From Coptis chinensis (lineage: Eukaryota > Streptophyta > Magnoliopsida > Ranunculales > Ranunculaceae): a DNA stretch of 64,000 bases. The first letter of the stretch is position 1, and each line of letters opens with the position of its first letter. Under the pieces are notes generated by a model, which saw only the letters and a list, made by a program, of their open reading frames with translations, was not told the origin of the DNA and made no database searches. The position numbers and the translations under genes were made by a program. Of this stretch, positions 11,876 through 24,042 are shown one piece after another. Location of the stretch: assembly GCA_015680905.1 (NCBI GenBank), contig CM027378.1, positions 87,759,501 to 87,823,500 of the forward strand, in the 5' to 3' direction.

Positions 11876-12052
11876 TTTCGGTTTTTTTTTTTGGTTAGAT
11901 CGGTTTGAACTCTTTGGTGAAGATCGGTTTTTTTTTTTTTAAGAGAAGATCGGTTTTTTTTTTTTTTAAGAGAAGATGATGAAATATCGAAATATCGGTA
12001 AATATCAGTAAATTTGGTGAATTAGATCTGAAGATCTAGAGGGCTCGATCGG
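11876..12052 (-). repeat. Right terminal inverted repeat, copy 1
   Basis: Reverse complement of the window's first 170-180 bases, ending GATCTGAAGATCTAGA at 12040. The next 12 bases (GGGCTCGATCGG) also follow the second right end at 20177-20188, so they belong to the element or to the duplicated unit. After 12052 the sequence passes directly into the hairpin array. Confidence 0.85.
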
Positions 12053-14520
12053 TTGGGCATGCCGTTTGGTACAAAGTCCAAACAGACACACCATTTTTTT
12101 TGCAAGTTCAAAGTCCAAACGGCATGGCCACACCGTTTGTCCTTAGTACCAAACGGTGTGGCCATGCCGTTTGAGACTAAGGCCAAACGGTCTGGCCATG
12201 TCGTTTGGACTTTGAACTTGCAAAAAAAAAAGGCGTGTCTGTTTGGACTTTGTCCCAAACGGCATGGCCAGACCGTTTGGACTTTGTCCCAAACGGCATG
12301 GCCACACCGTTTGGTACTAAGGACAAACGCGGTGTAATGCCGTTTGGGACAAAGTCCAAACGGTGTGGCCATGCCGTTTGGACTTTGAACTTGCAAAAAA
12401 TGGTTTGTCGTTTGGACTTGAACTTTAAGTCAAAATGGCGTGTCTGTTTGGACTTGAACTTCGCGTCAAAATGGCGCGTCTGTTTGGACTTGAACTTGCG
12501 TCATGGCGTGTCGTTAATACATTTTGGACTTGAACTTGCATTAGAAAACGGCATGGCGTGTCTGTTTGGACTTGAACTTGTGTCAAAAATGGCGTGTCTG
12601 TTTGGACTTGAACTTCGTCAAAATGGGCGTAATACGCTTGGACTTCGAACTTGCGTCAAAATGGCGTGGTTCCGTTTGGACTTCAACTTCGCGTCAAAAA
12701 TGGCGTGTCTGTTTGGACTTCGAACTTGCGTCATGGCGTGTCGCGTTCCGCATTTGGACTTGAACTTGCATTAAAAACGCATGGCGTGTCTGTTTGGACT
12801 TCGAACTTGTGTCAAAAATGGCGTGGTTGTTTGGACTTGAACTTAAGTCAAAAATGGCGTAATCTGTTTGGACTTCGAACTTGCGTCAAAAATGGCGTGT
12901 CTGTTTGGACTTCGAACTTGCGTCATGGCGTGTCGTGTCTGTTTGGACTTCGAACTTGCATTAGAAAACGGCATGGCGTTAATCTGTTTGGACTTCGAAC
13001 TTCGCGTCAAAATGGCGTGTCTGTTTTGGACTTCAACTTGCGTCAAAAATGGCGTGTTCGTTTGGACTTCAACTTGCGTCAAAATGGCGTGTCGTTTGGA
13101 CTTTGTCCCCAAAAACGGCATGGCGGCACCGTTTGGACTTTGTCAACGGCATAACCACCGTTTTACCTTAGTTCCAAACGGTGTGGCCATGCCGTTTGGT
13201 ACAAAGTCAAACGGTGCGCCATGCCGTTTGGTACAAAATCAACGGACACACCATTTTTGCAAAGTTCAAAGTCAAACGGCATATTACACCGTTGTCCTTA
13301 GTACCAAAACGGTGTGGCCATGCCGTTGAACTAAGGCCAAACGGTCCGCCATGTCGTTTGGACTTTGAACTTGCAAAAAAAAGGCGTGTTTGGGACTTTG
13401 TCCCCAACGGCATGGCCAGACCGTTTGGACTTTGTACCAAACGGCATGGCCACACCGTTTGGTACTAAGGACAAACGGTGTGGCCATGCCGTTTGGGACA
13501 AAGTCCAAACGGTGTGGCCATGCCGTTTGGACTTTGAACTTGCAAAAAAAATGGTTTGTCTGTTTGGACTTCGAACTTGCGTCAAAAATGGCGTGTCTGT
13601 TTGGACTTCGAACTTGCGTCAAAAATGGCGTGTCTGTTTGGACTTCGAACTTGCGTCAAAAATGGCGTGTCTGTTTGGACTTCGAACTTGCGTCATGGCG
13701 TGTCGTGTCTGTTTGGACTTCGAACTTGCATTAGAAAACGGCATGGCGTGTCTGTTTGGACTTCGAACTTGCGTCAAAAATGGCGTGTCTGTTTGGACTT
13801 CGAACTTGCGTCAAAAATGGCGTGTCTGTTTGGACTTCGAACTTGCGTCAAAAATGGCGTGTCTGTTTGGACTTCGAACTTGCGTCAAAAATGGCGTGTC
13901 TGTTTGGACTTGAACTTGCGTCATGGCGTGTGGGTTCCGCGTTTGGACTTCGAACTTGCATTAGAAAACGGCATGGCGTGTCTGTTTGGACTTCGAACTT
14001 GCGTCAAAAATGGCGTGTCTGTTTGGACTTCGAACTTGCGTTAAAAATGGTGTGTCTGTTTGGACTTTGTCCCAAACGGCATGGCCAGACCGTTTGGACT
14101 TTGTCCAAAACGGCATGGCCACACCGTTTAACCTTAGTTCAAACGGTGTGGCGGGCCGTTTTGGACAAAGTCCAAACGGTTCGCCATGCCGCTTGGTACA
14201 AAGTCCAAACAGACACACCATTTTTTTGCAAGTTCAAAGTCCAAACGGCATGGCCACACCGTTTGGCCTTAATTCCAAACGGTGTGGCCATGCCGTTTGA
14301 GACTAAGGCCCAACGGTCTGGCCATGTCGTTTGGACTTTGAACTTGCAAAAAAATAGAGTGTCTGTTTGGACTTTGTCCAAAACGGCATGGCCACACCGT
14401 TTGGTACTAAGGCCAAACGGTGTGGCCATGCCGTTTGGGACAAAGTCCAAACAGACACGCCATTTTTTTTATCCAAATTCAAATCCAAACGATATCGCCG
14501 TACTAAGTCCATATCGTTGA
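12053..14520. repeat. Expanded hairpin and 37-bp minisatellite array
   Basis: Starts and ends with the CCAAACGG/CCGTTTGG hairpin units seen at 5906-6335. Between about 12400 and 14045 it is dominated by a 37-bp tandem unit (TGTTTGGACTTCGAACTTGC plus GTCAAAAATGGCG). Units start at 13561, 13598 and 13635, so the period is exactly 37. Every few units it is broken by GTCATGGCGTGTCG and by GCATTAGAAAACGGCATGG. It replaces the left half that copy 1 of the element has, so the second element copy lacks a left TIR. Confidence 0.88.
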
Positions 14521-15585
14521 TGTTGATGTTTTGGCAATTTATCAGTTTGGTTTGTTTGTGTTGATGTTCATTGATGATCATATGAGTTGAGGTAAATTTG
14601 TTGTTGACAAACGTTGGCATTATATTGGTGGTATAGTATCGCATCAATACATCATATCAACTTACGGAACAAAATTGCAAGTGGCACGCCTTTGTAAACA
14701 ACAAAGATAACATTTATAATAAGCACATCAAAATGCTTTATGCAATCCCAAATATTATTGTTACGTATTACAACATTTAAGCACATCGGAATGAATTAGC
14801 AACAAGTATAGCACGCTTTTGCACCTAGCTTTGGCTTGTTCAAGCCTTTCACTCCAAGTTTCAGCTCTCTTCAACTTCTCCACCTTCTTTCAACATACGC
14901 TTCTTCTCTCTTTTCTTTTCGACAATTTCTCCCGTTATAGCTAATAACTCAATTTTGGCGCACTTTCTTGAATGGTGCATAGTCAAGGTGGCGGTGATCT
15001 TGTGGCATCTTGTGGAACTATGCGATAAGAAACATAACCGCAGAGAATGATGAAAAAGAGCCAAGATCGATTGATGCAAAGTCGAGGGGCGAAACGAAAC
15101 GGATGAGAAGGCGATATTTTTACCTAAAGCAAAGCTTTGCCTCCGATTCTCCATTTCTCCTTGAGCCATACTTCTCTTTTCTACAATATCAATGAGATTA
15201 GAACTTCGGTCTAATTAAACTCCCCAAATGTAACCTAAACCAAAGGCAATATTAAAATTTGAAAATAAAAAGGAGAAAGAAGTTATCAAAAAAGCACCGG
15301 TCTATCATTATGATGTTTCATATCTAGAGCCTAACGGACAACATTAGATACTATCCAATGGACATAATGATGCAATAGAACACAACCCTCGACCGCAGTT
15401 CAACTTAACAACACTTGATAAAACTCTAACAAGGCTGCCATATCTAAACCACTATTAACAAGTCCGGACATCAATGAAGTCCATGGCCAGCGGATAAAAA
15501 TATCATTAGAACTAGTGAACATTTAGAATCAAAGAGTTTTGAATAAATCTATACTTACAATCGGCCGGTCATTATTATTTTTTTC
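14521..15585. other. 3' flank of FAR1-type gene copy 2
   Basis: Duplicate of 6390-7436. A minus-strand frame at 14861-15169 (102 codons, starting MAQGEMENRRQSF, basic-acidic tail) is open here but not in copy 1. No known domain is seen. Confidence 0.35.
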
Positions 15586-17919
15586 TCCTGACAATTTCTC
15601 GAGTCATGGTTAGCAATCATCCACATCACTGACACTTTTCTTCCCGAATTGTTTAGGGCTATCTCTTTGGGGATTTCCATCTATCCGCTTTCTTCTTCCC
15701 CTCCCTTTTGTTTGAGAAATGTTGGGATTCAAAATCAATAGCTGAAATAAAGACCGAATTAAAATAAATATTTATATCAAATTAAACACCGAATTAAACA
15801 CTAAATTTATATCAAATTAAACATTCAAATAAAAAAAACCTGTGATGTATTAACCGAAGGTATCGAAGGCTCTCGCAACCGGAGGCTCTGCAACTCGAGG
15901 CTTTGCAACCTGGAGGGCTCGCAATCGAGGCTCTGCAACTTCTCGTCTCCTTTGTAGGAAGTCTCATTAAACTTTGAAATTTCAATAGCCATTTCACCAA
16001 TCTTTTCAATAAAATATGAATAACCCTCAAAAGTATCGCGATCGTCGTAAGCCACTTGAGAAGCAACCTTGATAGAATGAGCCACTCTCAAAGGTTCATT
16101 TGAGACATTCCCGACCACAAATCCAGTATCAAACTCCGCTCTATAAGTGTTAGACTTTTGCATCCACCGCGTCAATCTAAAATGGTTTGGAATCTCTTCA
16201 ATCTCGTATCGCATAAAAACCTTTAAGATATGACCACAAAGCAAACCCATAAACTGAAAGTACTTGCATTCGCAGTCTCCCTCTAAGGTTCCTCTATCGA
16301 AACTCACTCTCCAAACTGAATTCTTCAGCGGGTCTCTCCATTTCACCATGTAGCTTCCGGTTCCATACCTGTCAATTTGTTCCCCATCAATTTTGTACTC
16401 CATCTTTGCCTTTTCTAGTTGCTCTTTAAATTTATTGAATATTGAGATCGTATAGACCTTCGCGGCATGCATAAGGATGAAAGCATCGTTAGGCACAATC
16501 CGTGAACTATGCTTTCGGTCGCGGTAATCGGAATCTCTTTCTTTCCTAGCAAGCAAAGTCAAAGACTTCTCATTACCATGTACAAACTGCATAAAGTAGT
16601 GAGTCGTCGAATTGACAAACTGGTCATAATGAGCATTCATCGATTCACTTTTCCCCCGATCGTGTGCATACCGACAAAAAGGTGCCAGAGATAACAAGGA
16701 ACCCATTTCTCCCGCATTGAATATATCTCTCAACCAAGGATTTTCGGACAACTCATACTTCTCAATGATTGTACACCATCTTCTCTCAAAATCAACAATC
16801 CTATCTGAAAAAGAAATAGTGTTCTTCAACTTCGGTTACCAATGTCTCAAATTTGGTAAATGACATCTTCTCTTGGAATTTCTGCATAATATGCCAAAGG
16901 CGATAACGATGGCGAGTATTAGGAAACACTTTGGCAATGGTGCTGTCATCGCTCTATCCCGGTCGATGATTGCGGTTGGCGCCACGACCACCCATGGTGC
17001 AAGCCGGGCTTTAAATAGCCATATGAATGTATCTTACGTCTCATCAAGCAACAATGCGCCAAACCAAACTGAATCGACCGATAATGATGGTTGACTCGAT
17101 AAAAGGGGCAAAAGGCATGGAATATGCATTGATTGCGATATGTGGTATCAAAAGACCACAACATCTCCGAAATATTCATCTTGGCATCGAGACCTCCCAT
17201 GAACCCGTAAAAAAGTTCACCGCATCCCATTTTCATCTAAATCAATAAGCGTAATAGAACCGGGATCCTCGGCTCTCTTACGATAAAATATTGCGACGGC
17301 GGCGGTTGCATCACCTTCTTTAGGCATCTTTTCTGGTCAAACCATAATAATGGTTCCAACAATCTTTACGTGTAAACCCAACTTCCTCTCCATGGAAAAC
17401 AGGATGCCACTTTCCCAACCGGATAAACTGTTATCACTAAATATCTCGGTCAAGCACCCATTTGCTTCGGGCATATGTTTGTTAGTTTTCATGCAAATTC
17501 TCTTCGATGGGGTCACCGGACCGTGACTATGGTCATTATGAGCAACAACCGACCTCATATATCTCTTCATGCATTCTTTTTTTCTTATCTGAAATTCTAG
17601 CTTGGCAACCACACGGATAGTTGATGTATTTCTTGATCGGACTTCATCTCTCTTAGGAGTCTTAACCCTTCCGTGAGCAAACCAAGAAACAACCACTAAC
17701 CAAATCCACCTGATTTTGTTGCTTAGAAGTCGTCCGAACACACGTCTCTCAAATCCTCTTGTTGACCATACTCTTTGTAATAAGTCTTTGCCTCGTCAAT
17801 ACTTGTAAAAGTCATTCCTATATAAGGAAGCGACTAATGTTTGCGTGCCTTGAGCGAGGGCTTTAGTAGACGAAGACCAACTCGTCTTCTTCGATATTGA
17901 TTGATGTCTCTGTCTCCAT
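15586..17919 (-). pseudogene. FAR1/FHY3-type MULE transposase gene, copy 2
   Basis: Start codon at 17919. The N-terminal FAR1 domain is frameshifted, with fragments at 17741-17337. The transposase start motif is in pieces at 17236-16946. From 16829 to 15825 a 334-codon stretch is uninterrupted: the C-terminal part of the transposase domain, then SWIM finger CECKYFQFMGLLCGH, then a Leu/Gln/Ser-rich tail made of short repeats (GAGGCTCTGCAA type). The C-terminal CCHC exon follows at about 15590-15735. This copy has fewer breaks than copy 1 in the same gene, which suggests part of the damage is base-call error. FAR1-family proteins are usually 500-850 residues, and the combined exons would fit that. 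Confidence 0.85.
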
Positions 17920-18009
17920 TTCTATAAATCGAAAAAATTAAAAATATAAATAACTTAAACAGTCAAAAATCCCAATGTACATAAACAGTGTAAATAACTT
18001 AAACATCGA

Positions 18010-19745
18010 AACTCTGACAGAGTTAACCAAATATGCTACTTCACGAACTCGTCCGAGTTCAAAACTCGACGAGTTCACCGAATATGCTAGTTCACGAACT
18101 CCGACAGAGTTCAAAACTTCGACAAAGTTCACGAATATGTTAGTTCACCGAACTCCACGGCGAATCTGGCATGAAGAATATGACGAGTTCAAAACTTCGG
18201 CGGCGTCAAAGTTCACGAATATGATACTTCACCGAACTCCGACGAGTTCAAAACTCTGACGAGAATCACGCATGAAGAATACGGCGAGTTCACGAACTCG
18301 AAAGAGTTTTGAACTCGCCGCATCAATCGACGAGTTCAAAACCCTGACAGAGTTCACCGAATATGCTACTTCAACGAACTCTGACAGAGTTCAAAACTCT
18401 GAAAGAGTTCAAAACTCGATAGAGTTCACGAACTCTGACAGAGTTCAAAACTCGACGTATCGACATGAAGAATATACGACCGAGTTCACGAACTCCTGGC
18501 GAATCTGACGAGTTCAAAACTTTGATAGAGTTCACGAACTCGGCGAGTTCAAAACTTCGATAGAATACGGCATGAAGAATACGGCGAGTTCACCGAACTC
18601 GAAAGAGTTTTGAACTCGGCGAAAATACGACGAGTTCAAAACTCGGCGAGTTCACCGAATATGCTACTTCAATCGAACTCGGCGAGTTCAAAACTCGAAA
18701 GAGTTCAAAACTCGAAAAGAGTTCAAAACTCGATAGAGTTCACGAACTCGACGAGTTCAAAACTCGATAGAATACGGCATGAAGAATACGGCCGAGTTCA
18801 CCGAACTCACGAAAGAGTTTTGAACTTCGACGTAATCGACGAGTTCAAAACTCTCGGCAGTTCACCGAATATGCTACTTCAACGAACTCGACAGAGTTCA
18901 AAACTCTGAAAAGAGTTCAAAACTTTGATAGAGTTCACCGAACTTCGGCGAGTTCAAAACTCGATAGAATACGGCATGAAGAATACGCGAGTTCACCGAA
19001 CTCGAAAGAGTTTTGAACTCGGCGACGAATCACGACGAGTTCAAAACTCGGCGAGTTCACCGAATATGCTACTTCAATGAACTCGACAGAGTTCAAAACT
19101 TCGAAAGAGTTCAAAACTTTGATAGAGTTCACCGAACTTCGGCGAGTTCAAAACTCGGCGAGAATCACGGCATGAAGAATACGGCCAGAGTTCACGAACT
19201 CGAAAAGAGTTTTGAACTCGACGAAATCGGCGAGTTCAAAACCCCGCGAGTTCACCGAATATGCTACTTCAACTAACTCGGCGAGTTCACCGAATATGCT
19301 ACTTCAACGAACTCGACAGAGTTCAAAACTCGAAAAGAGTTCAAAACTCGATAGAGTTCACCGAACTCGACGAGTTCAAAACTCGACGTATCATCGACAT
19401 GAAGAATACGACGAGTTCACGAACTCGGCGAATCGGCATGAAGAATCTGACGAGTTCACGAACTTCGGCGAGTTTCATCGGCGAATCGACGAGTTCAAAA
19501 CTTCGACGAGTTCACCGAACTTCGACAGAGTTCACCAACTCGGCGAGTTTCATCGGCGAGATCACGGACGAGTTCAAAACTTCGACAGAGTTCACCAACT
19601 TCGGCGAGTTTCATCCCGACGAATCATGACGAGTTCAAAACTCGACGAGTTCACCGAACTCGGCGAGTTCAAAACTCCCGACGAATCACGAAAAGAATCT
19701 GACGAGTTCACCCGAACTCGGCCGAATCATGACGAGTCCACCGAA
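18010..19745. repeat. 18-bp minisatellite, right block of copy 2
   Basis: Counterpart of 9870-11612. The first unit after the gene leader reads CTCTGACAGAGTT here (18012) where copy 1 reads CTCGGCGAGTT (9876). Elsewhere the two copies disagree mainly at such CTG/CAG sites. Confidence 0.88.
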
Positions 19746-20011
19746 ATTGTCGCCGCTTTTAAACGAGGGTATTAATCATAACTATAATCATAGCAACCTA
19801 AATTAAATCAAAATTCAAGGTTTTATGGTATAATGACAATCCAAGTGTCAATTAAAGCATTATTAATAGGCAAGCACCATAACCAAATGTGGACTATAGT
19901 TGAAGTGCCAAATGATACCTGTCAGAGAAGAAGAAACCAAGTGAAGAAACCTAATTGCCAAATGATGAGAAGAAGAAGCCGAGAGAGCCGAGCCGTCGAG
20001 AGAGAGAAATT

Positions 20012-20188
20012 TAATTTCGGTTTTTTTTTTTGGTTAGATCGGTTTGAACTCTTTGGTGAAGATCGGTTTTTTTTTTTTTAAGAGAAGATCGGTTTTTTTT
20101 TTTAAGAGAAGATGATGAAATATCGAAATATCGGTAAATATCAGTAAATTTGGTGAATTAGATCTGAAGATCTAGAGGGCTCGATCGG
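20012..20188 (-). repeat. Right terminal inverted repeat, copy 2
   Basis: Same sequence as 11876-12052, including the GGGCTCGATCGG tail at 20177-20188. The bases after 20188 are unrelated to those after 12052, so this is the outer boundary of the duplicated block. Confidence 0.85.
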
Positions 20189-20245
20189 ACGGCTCAAATG
20201 AAGAGTGAGATAAGGGTGGCACTCTAAGAGTGGCACCCTAGACAA

Positions 20246-20250
<5 letters not shown>

Positions 20251-20291
<41 letters not shown>
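20251..20291. repeat. (TA)n microsatellite
   Basis: About 20 TA dinucleotides shortly after the MULE boundary. Confidence 0.95.
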
Positions 20292-20296
<5 letters not shown>

Positions 20297-21135
20297 CAAC
20301 TATTTGTTCGGTATAGGTAATGATGTTCGGTATAATATCAACTTTTTGTTCGGTGTAGCATACAAATGATGTGCATGCACAAGATAGATTTTGTTGACCC
20401 TTTTCCAGACACTTAATTCATGATCTTTAACAAGCCTGAAAATCATGCCAAGATATGCTTGGTATACTATTTGTATGCTATTAGGTGTGCAACACTTAAC
20501 ACACATTTCCATCTGCCTTTGACGTGTTTGTTAAGGCTGTAGTGTAAGTAACTTTAAGGCGCTCTTTCTTTTTGTATGTGATTTAACCTGCAACTACACT
20601 TCAAGCCAATTGCTTAAAGGATTAAGTCATACAACAAAAACTTTCCTTGAGAAAGCCACACAAATGAAAACAACTGAAGCTCCGGGTGAGTATGCTAACC
20701 AAATCAACTTCAAGCTACCAAGTTGAAAAGTAGATGATTGGAGGCAGATATGAAAAAATTAGGGTTCAAACCATGGAAGGACTACTAATGTGTTAGCATT
20801 GTGTAGGTCAATTATTTACACATGTATAAACATTTGTACGTATCCAATTGTTTATTCCAAGAGTAGATTTTCATTACTCTCATCGTTCCAACTATTTTAT
20901 CTCTCTTCATGCTATCTTCAAGTGTAAACTTCTTCATATTTAAATTTAAGACATAGCTTTTGCATTATCAACTGTTAAACGGAAAAAGAAAGAAAGAAAG
21001 AAAGAAAAATCTATAATACCAAAATAAAGCCCCACTTCTTACCCGGATTATGCATAAGCTAAGTGCATAACTAACCTTAAGTACCTCCGTGCGGAAGGTT
21101 GTATTGAGAAAAACTTTGAGTAGGCCATAAATGAA
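20292..21135. other. Intergenic, nothing recognised
   Basis: AT-rich with short reading frames only and a small GAAA repeat at 20985-21005. Two near copies of GTTCGGTATAATATCAAC lie at 20280-20345. Confidence 0.4.
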
Positions 21136-21144
21136 TACATTTAA

Positions 21145-21364
21145 GGGTGAACTAGTATTACCCCCCACTAGATGAGCCAATTTGGATTCCCCCCCCCCCC
21201 CACTAGATGGGAAATTAGGGTCTCCCCCCTAAATACACACAAAAAAATTTCGGTCAACCCACTTTGACTTTTTTGTGTGTGTGTATTTAGGGGGGAGACC
21301 CTAATTTCCCATCTAGGGGAATCCTAATTGGCTCATCTAGTGGGGGGGTAATACTAGTTAACCC
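21145..21364. mobile_element. 220-bp foldback MITE, copy 1 (Mutator-type)
   Basis: Almost fully palindromic: GGGTGAACTAGTATTACCCC and CACTAGATGAGCCAATT on the left pair with AATTGGCTCATCTAGTG and GGGGTAATACTAGTTAACCC on the right. The loop is at about 21245-21265. Flanking 9-mers TACATTTAA (21136-21144) and TATATTTAA (21365-21373) match at 8 of 9 positions. A 9-bp duplication points to Mutator-like transposase. No coding capacity. A second copy is at 56063-56283. Confidence 0.88.
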
Positions 21365-21373
21365 TATATTTAA

Positions 21374-22589
21374 TTTTGAAACCCTATGACCTTAGCATCA
21401 CTAAATTTACAATAACGAAATTTGAAACGGTAGAGTACTTTAGAAATAAGACCAAACACTCAATTCTTTGATAGTAATGATACACAAACGTGTGCAGTTT
21501 GTATTCTAAACGAAATCATTGAGGTTTCCTTTTTCTTCACGAGGAAAATTATTTGATTTTTCTAGACTCCCATTAGACGCAGTTGTTACTCCTTCAGCTT
21601 CTTCTCCCTCATTATTAAATCCAAAGTTTCATTTCTCTTCACCAGAAAATTAATTGGATTATTCAAGACTGCCATTAGTATAGCCGTTCCTCCCTCTTCC
21701 GTTTCTTTGTTTTCCTCTCCCATTCAATTCAATTATTCAATAGAACCACAACTCCAATATAAAAACCCAATTCCCCCACTCTCTCTCCCAAGATCGCATT
21801 CCTGAATTTGCTCAAACTCACTTGCTATAACCATCCCCCATAACTCTAGAAGGGTTCGATAAGGTATAACACAATTGCAATTTCCAATATCATTATCTAA
21901 ATCTTCTTGTCTTCGTCAATTTCTTGGAACTTTTTACAGTCATTGTTCATTGGGAGAATCTTGATTAGTTGCAGAATTTTTCATTTTTTATTTTTATTAA
22001 CAATACAATTATACAATTCCAATTCATTTACCAGTTTTTCTATTTTCTGATCTCTACAATTGAACAAGTTCAACGAATTCCATCACGTTTGATAAGTTTT
22101 CATTTTTGATCATTTCATTTTTTTTTTCATTTTGAATTCATCTATTTTAGTTTGAATGAAACTGTGCAAACCTTATTTCAAGTTGCTAAATGGTTTTAGA
22201 TTGCATCGTTCAACTTGGATAACTAATAAACTGATACAGATTGTTTTGTGTTTTCTAATTTCGTACATTTCGTCCAGATCATTATAGGAACTAAAGGTTT
22301 CTGTAGATTTTTTTTTGTGTTATTATCTGTCAGTACAATATTGAGAACTGATGATGCAGTATGTGTGCTCCATCTTACTTCTATAAACCACAGGTCATCG
22401 AGGTGTTAAATATACTCGGTTTGCGAGTATATTAGAAGAAATGACAACTAATTAGTTTAGCTTTTTTGTTGTTTCAAATTCACTAGAGATTGTGCTGATG
22501 CCAACCGACATGAATAGATTTTTCAGTGTATATACAATGTCGGATGCTTCAGTGAAAACCATGAAATGTTGGTGATCCATTAATCCATC

Positions 22590-22626
<37 letters not shown>

Positions 22627-24042
22627 GCATTGAATTGATTTTTCTTTATTCTGATATAGTTGCATGCCATTTTGTATATTTCCAGACTCCAAGTGCAAGG
22701 AGTGTTTTGAAGGACTACGTGAACTTGGTTGGAAAGTATTCCTCTAGCTCACTTTCACATATTATCCGTTACTGATGCTTAATTTTGATATTTTTTGGTG
22801 AAAATATTTCATTTATCAAAGAAAGGTTTCAGTAGATATCTACTAATGCTTCAAAATATTTCATTTATCTTGGTGAAAATATTGATTGATGTTTCAGTAG
22901 ATATATCTAACAAAGGTTTTGCATTATAACTGACTTGAGAAGTAAATTCATGTGTTCGACGTTGTAGTTTGTTTTTGTTGAAAAGTTTGTTTGGCAAAGA
23001 GGCTTTGTTATCTCAATTACCAAAGAAAGTTAAGATATAATGAATCTTCATAATTATTTTTTATCTATGGTCAATTCCGTAATGACTTTTTTTTTTTTTT
23101 TTTTTTTTGCAACATTATTATGGCATGTACAATAGTCTTTTACTTTGGGTAAACACATCTGAAAACATGCGACAAAAAGAACCAGTTTCACTAATTCAAT
23201 ATTTCAATGAGGTCCATACTATAAAGACAAAACTGCAATTACTAGATTTTATCTCATGAAAAGTAATACTCTATAGTTATTGATGAAGGATAGCCTTAAA
23301 AACAACTAAACAAGCTTCCTTTTATAGTCTTAAGGTTTTGCCTCAATCAAGTAATTTATTCATGCCTATTGTTTGGTTATGTGAGTGTGTAATTTTATTT
23401 GAGAATATGGCTCACAGTGTGCTCAGACTACTCAATGTAAATTTATTTTGAAGATTAGAAGATTGTTTTGAAAATCAATATTTATGTGTCTATTGCTCAA
23501 GAAAGCGGTGATTATTTTACGTTTTTCCACGATTGATGTACTGGACAATGTTTCATATGGCTTCATATGAACTTATGAAGTTATGAACAAGTTCATCAAA
23601 AAGTGTTGAAGGCGTGGTAGAGAACAACATCCATGTCATTTTTTTTTTGCTAAATATACTTTCAGTTGTTTTTGTTCATTTTTTTCCCAATAATTTGTGA
23701 TTAGATTCTATAATATTGATAGGTACAATTTACATACCCAACTATCATTCATGTCTGACTGATCAAATTAGTTTGCACATATCAATATTCAAATGTTCAG
23801 TTCATTACAATTTAGCTTTGTAATCAGAAATGAAGGAGTAGATGCATTTAGAAAAAAGTGAAATTGAATAACTAGATCAACTTTTTATTGTAAAATACCT
23901 CCAAGGCTCCAACTATCAAATGGCACAATGCTTTAGTCTAAGATACCACCACATACTGACATCCACAAAATAAACAACCACTTCAAAATAAAATGTCTAC
24001 AAATTCTCACATGGACCACACGTTTGAAAATACTTGGATGTA
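21374..24042. other. Intergenic stretch with a possible promoter and one exon-like segment
   Basis: At 21756 AATATAAAAACC resembles a TATA box, followed by a pyrimidine-rich leader (CCCCCACTCTCTCTCCC) and AAGGTATAAC, a possible splice donor near 21862. At 22686-22735 a segment flanked by TTTCCAG and GTATTC would encode TPSARSVLKDYVNLVGK. I cannot assign a family. A (CT)n tract lies at 22589-22622 and a long T run at 23086-23108. This may be an unrecognised gene start, a non-coding RNA gene or a decayed gene; evidence is thin. Confidence 0.25.
22589..22622. repeat. (CT)n microsatellite
   Basis: About 17 CT units within the sparse 21.4-24.0 kb stretch. Confidence 0.95.

Larger units (their letters stand above)
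5897..12052. repeat. Long direct duplication, copy 1
   Basis: About 6.15 kb that recurs at 14037-20188 with a constant offset of 8.14 kb: hairpin array, 3' flank, FAR1-type gene, minisatellite, right TIR and the 12 bases beyond it. Outside CG/CHG-type differences the copies are close to identical, which indicates a recent duplication or an assembly duplication. Confidence 0.9.
14037..20188. repeat. Long direct duplication, copy 2
   Basis: Second copy of 5897-12052 with the same order of parts. It ends at the right TIR (20012-20176) and the GGGCTCGATCGG tail, after which unrelated sequence begins. It serves as the comparison copy for judging base-call quality in copy 1. Confidence 0.9.

Noticed and set aside
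12205-14520. Plus- and minus-strand frames up to 254 codons with repeated VWTSNLRQKW and CVKNGV words
   Set aside because: They come from the 37-bp and hairpin repeats read in successive frames. There is no start context, domain or conserved codon pattern.
20251-20291. TA tract as a target-duplication trace of the MULE
   Set aside because: The tract is 60 bp from the element end and is an ordinary microsatellite.
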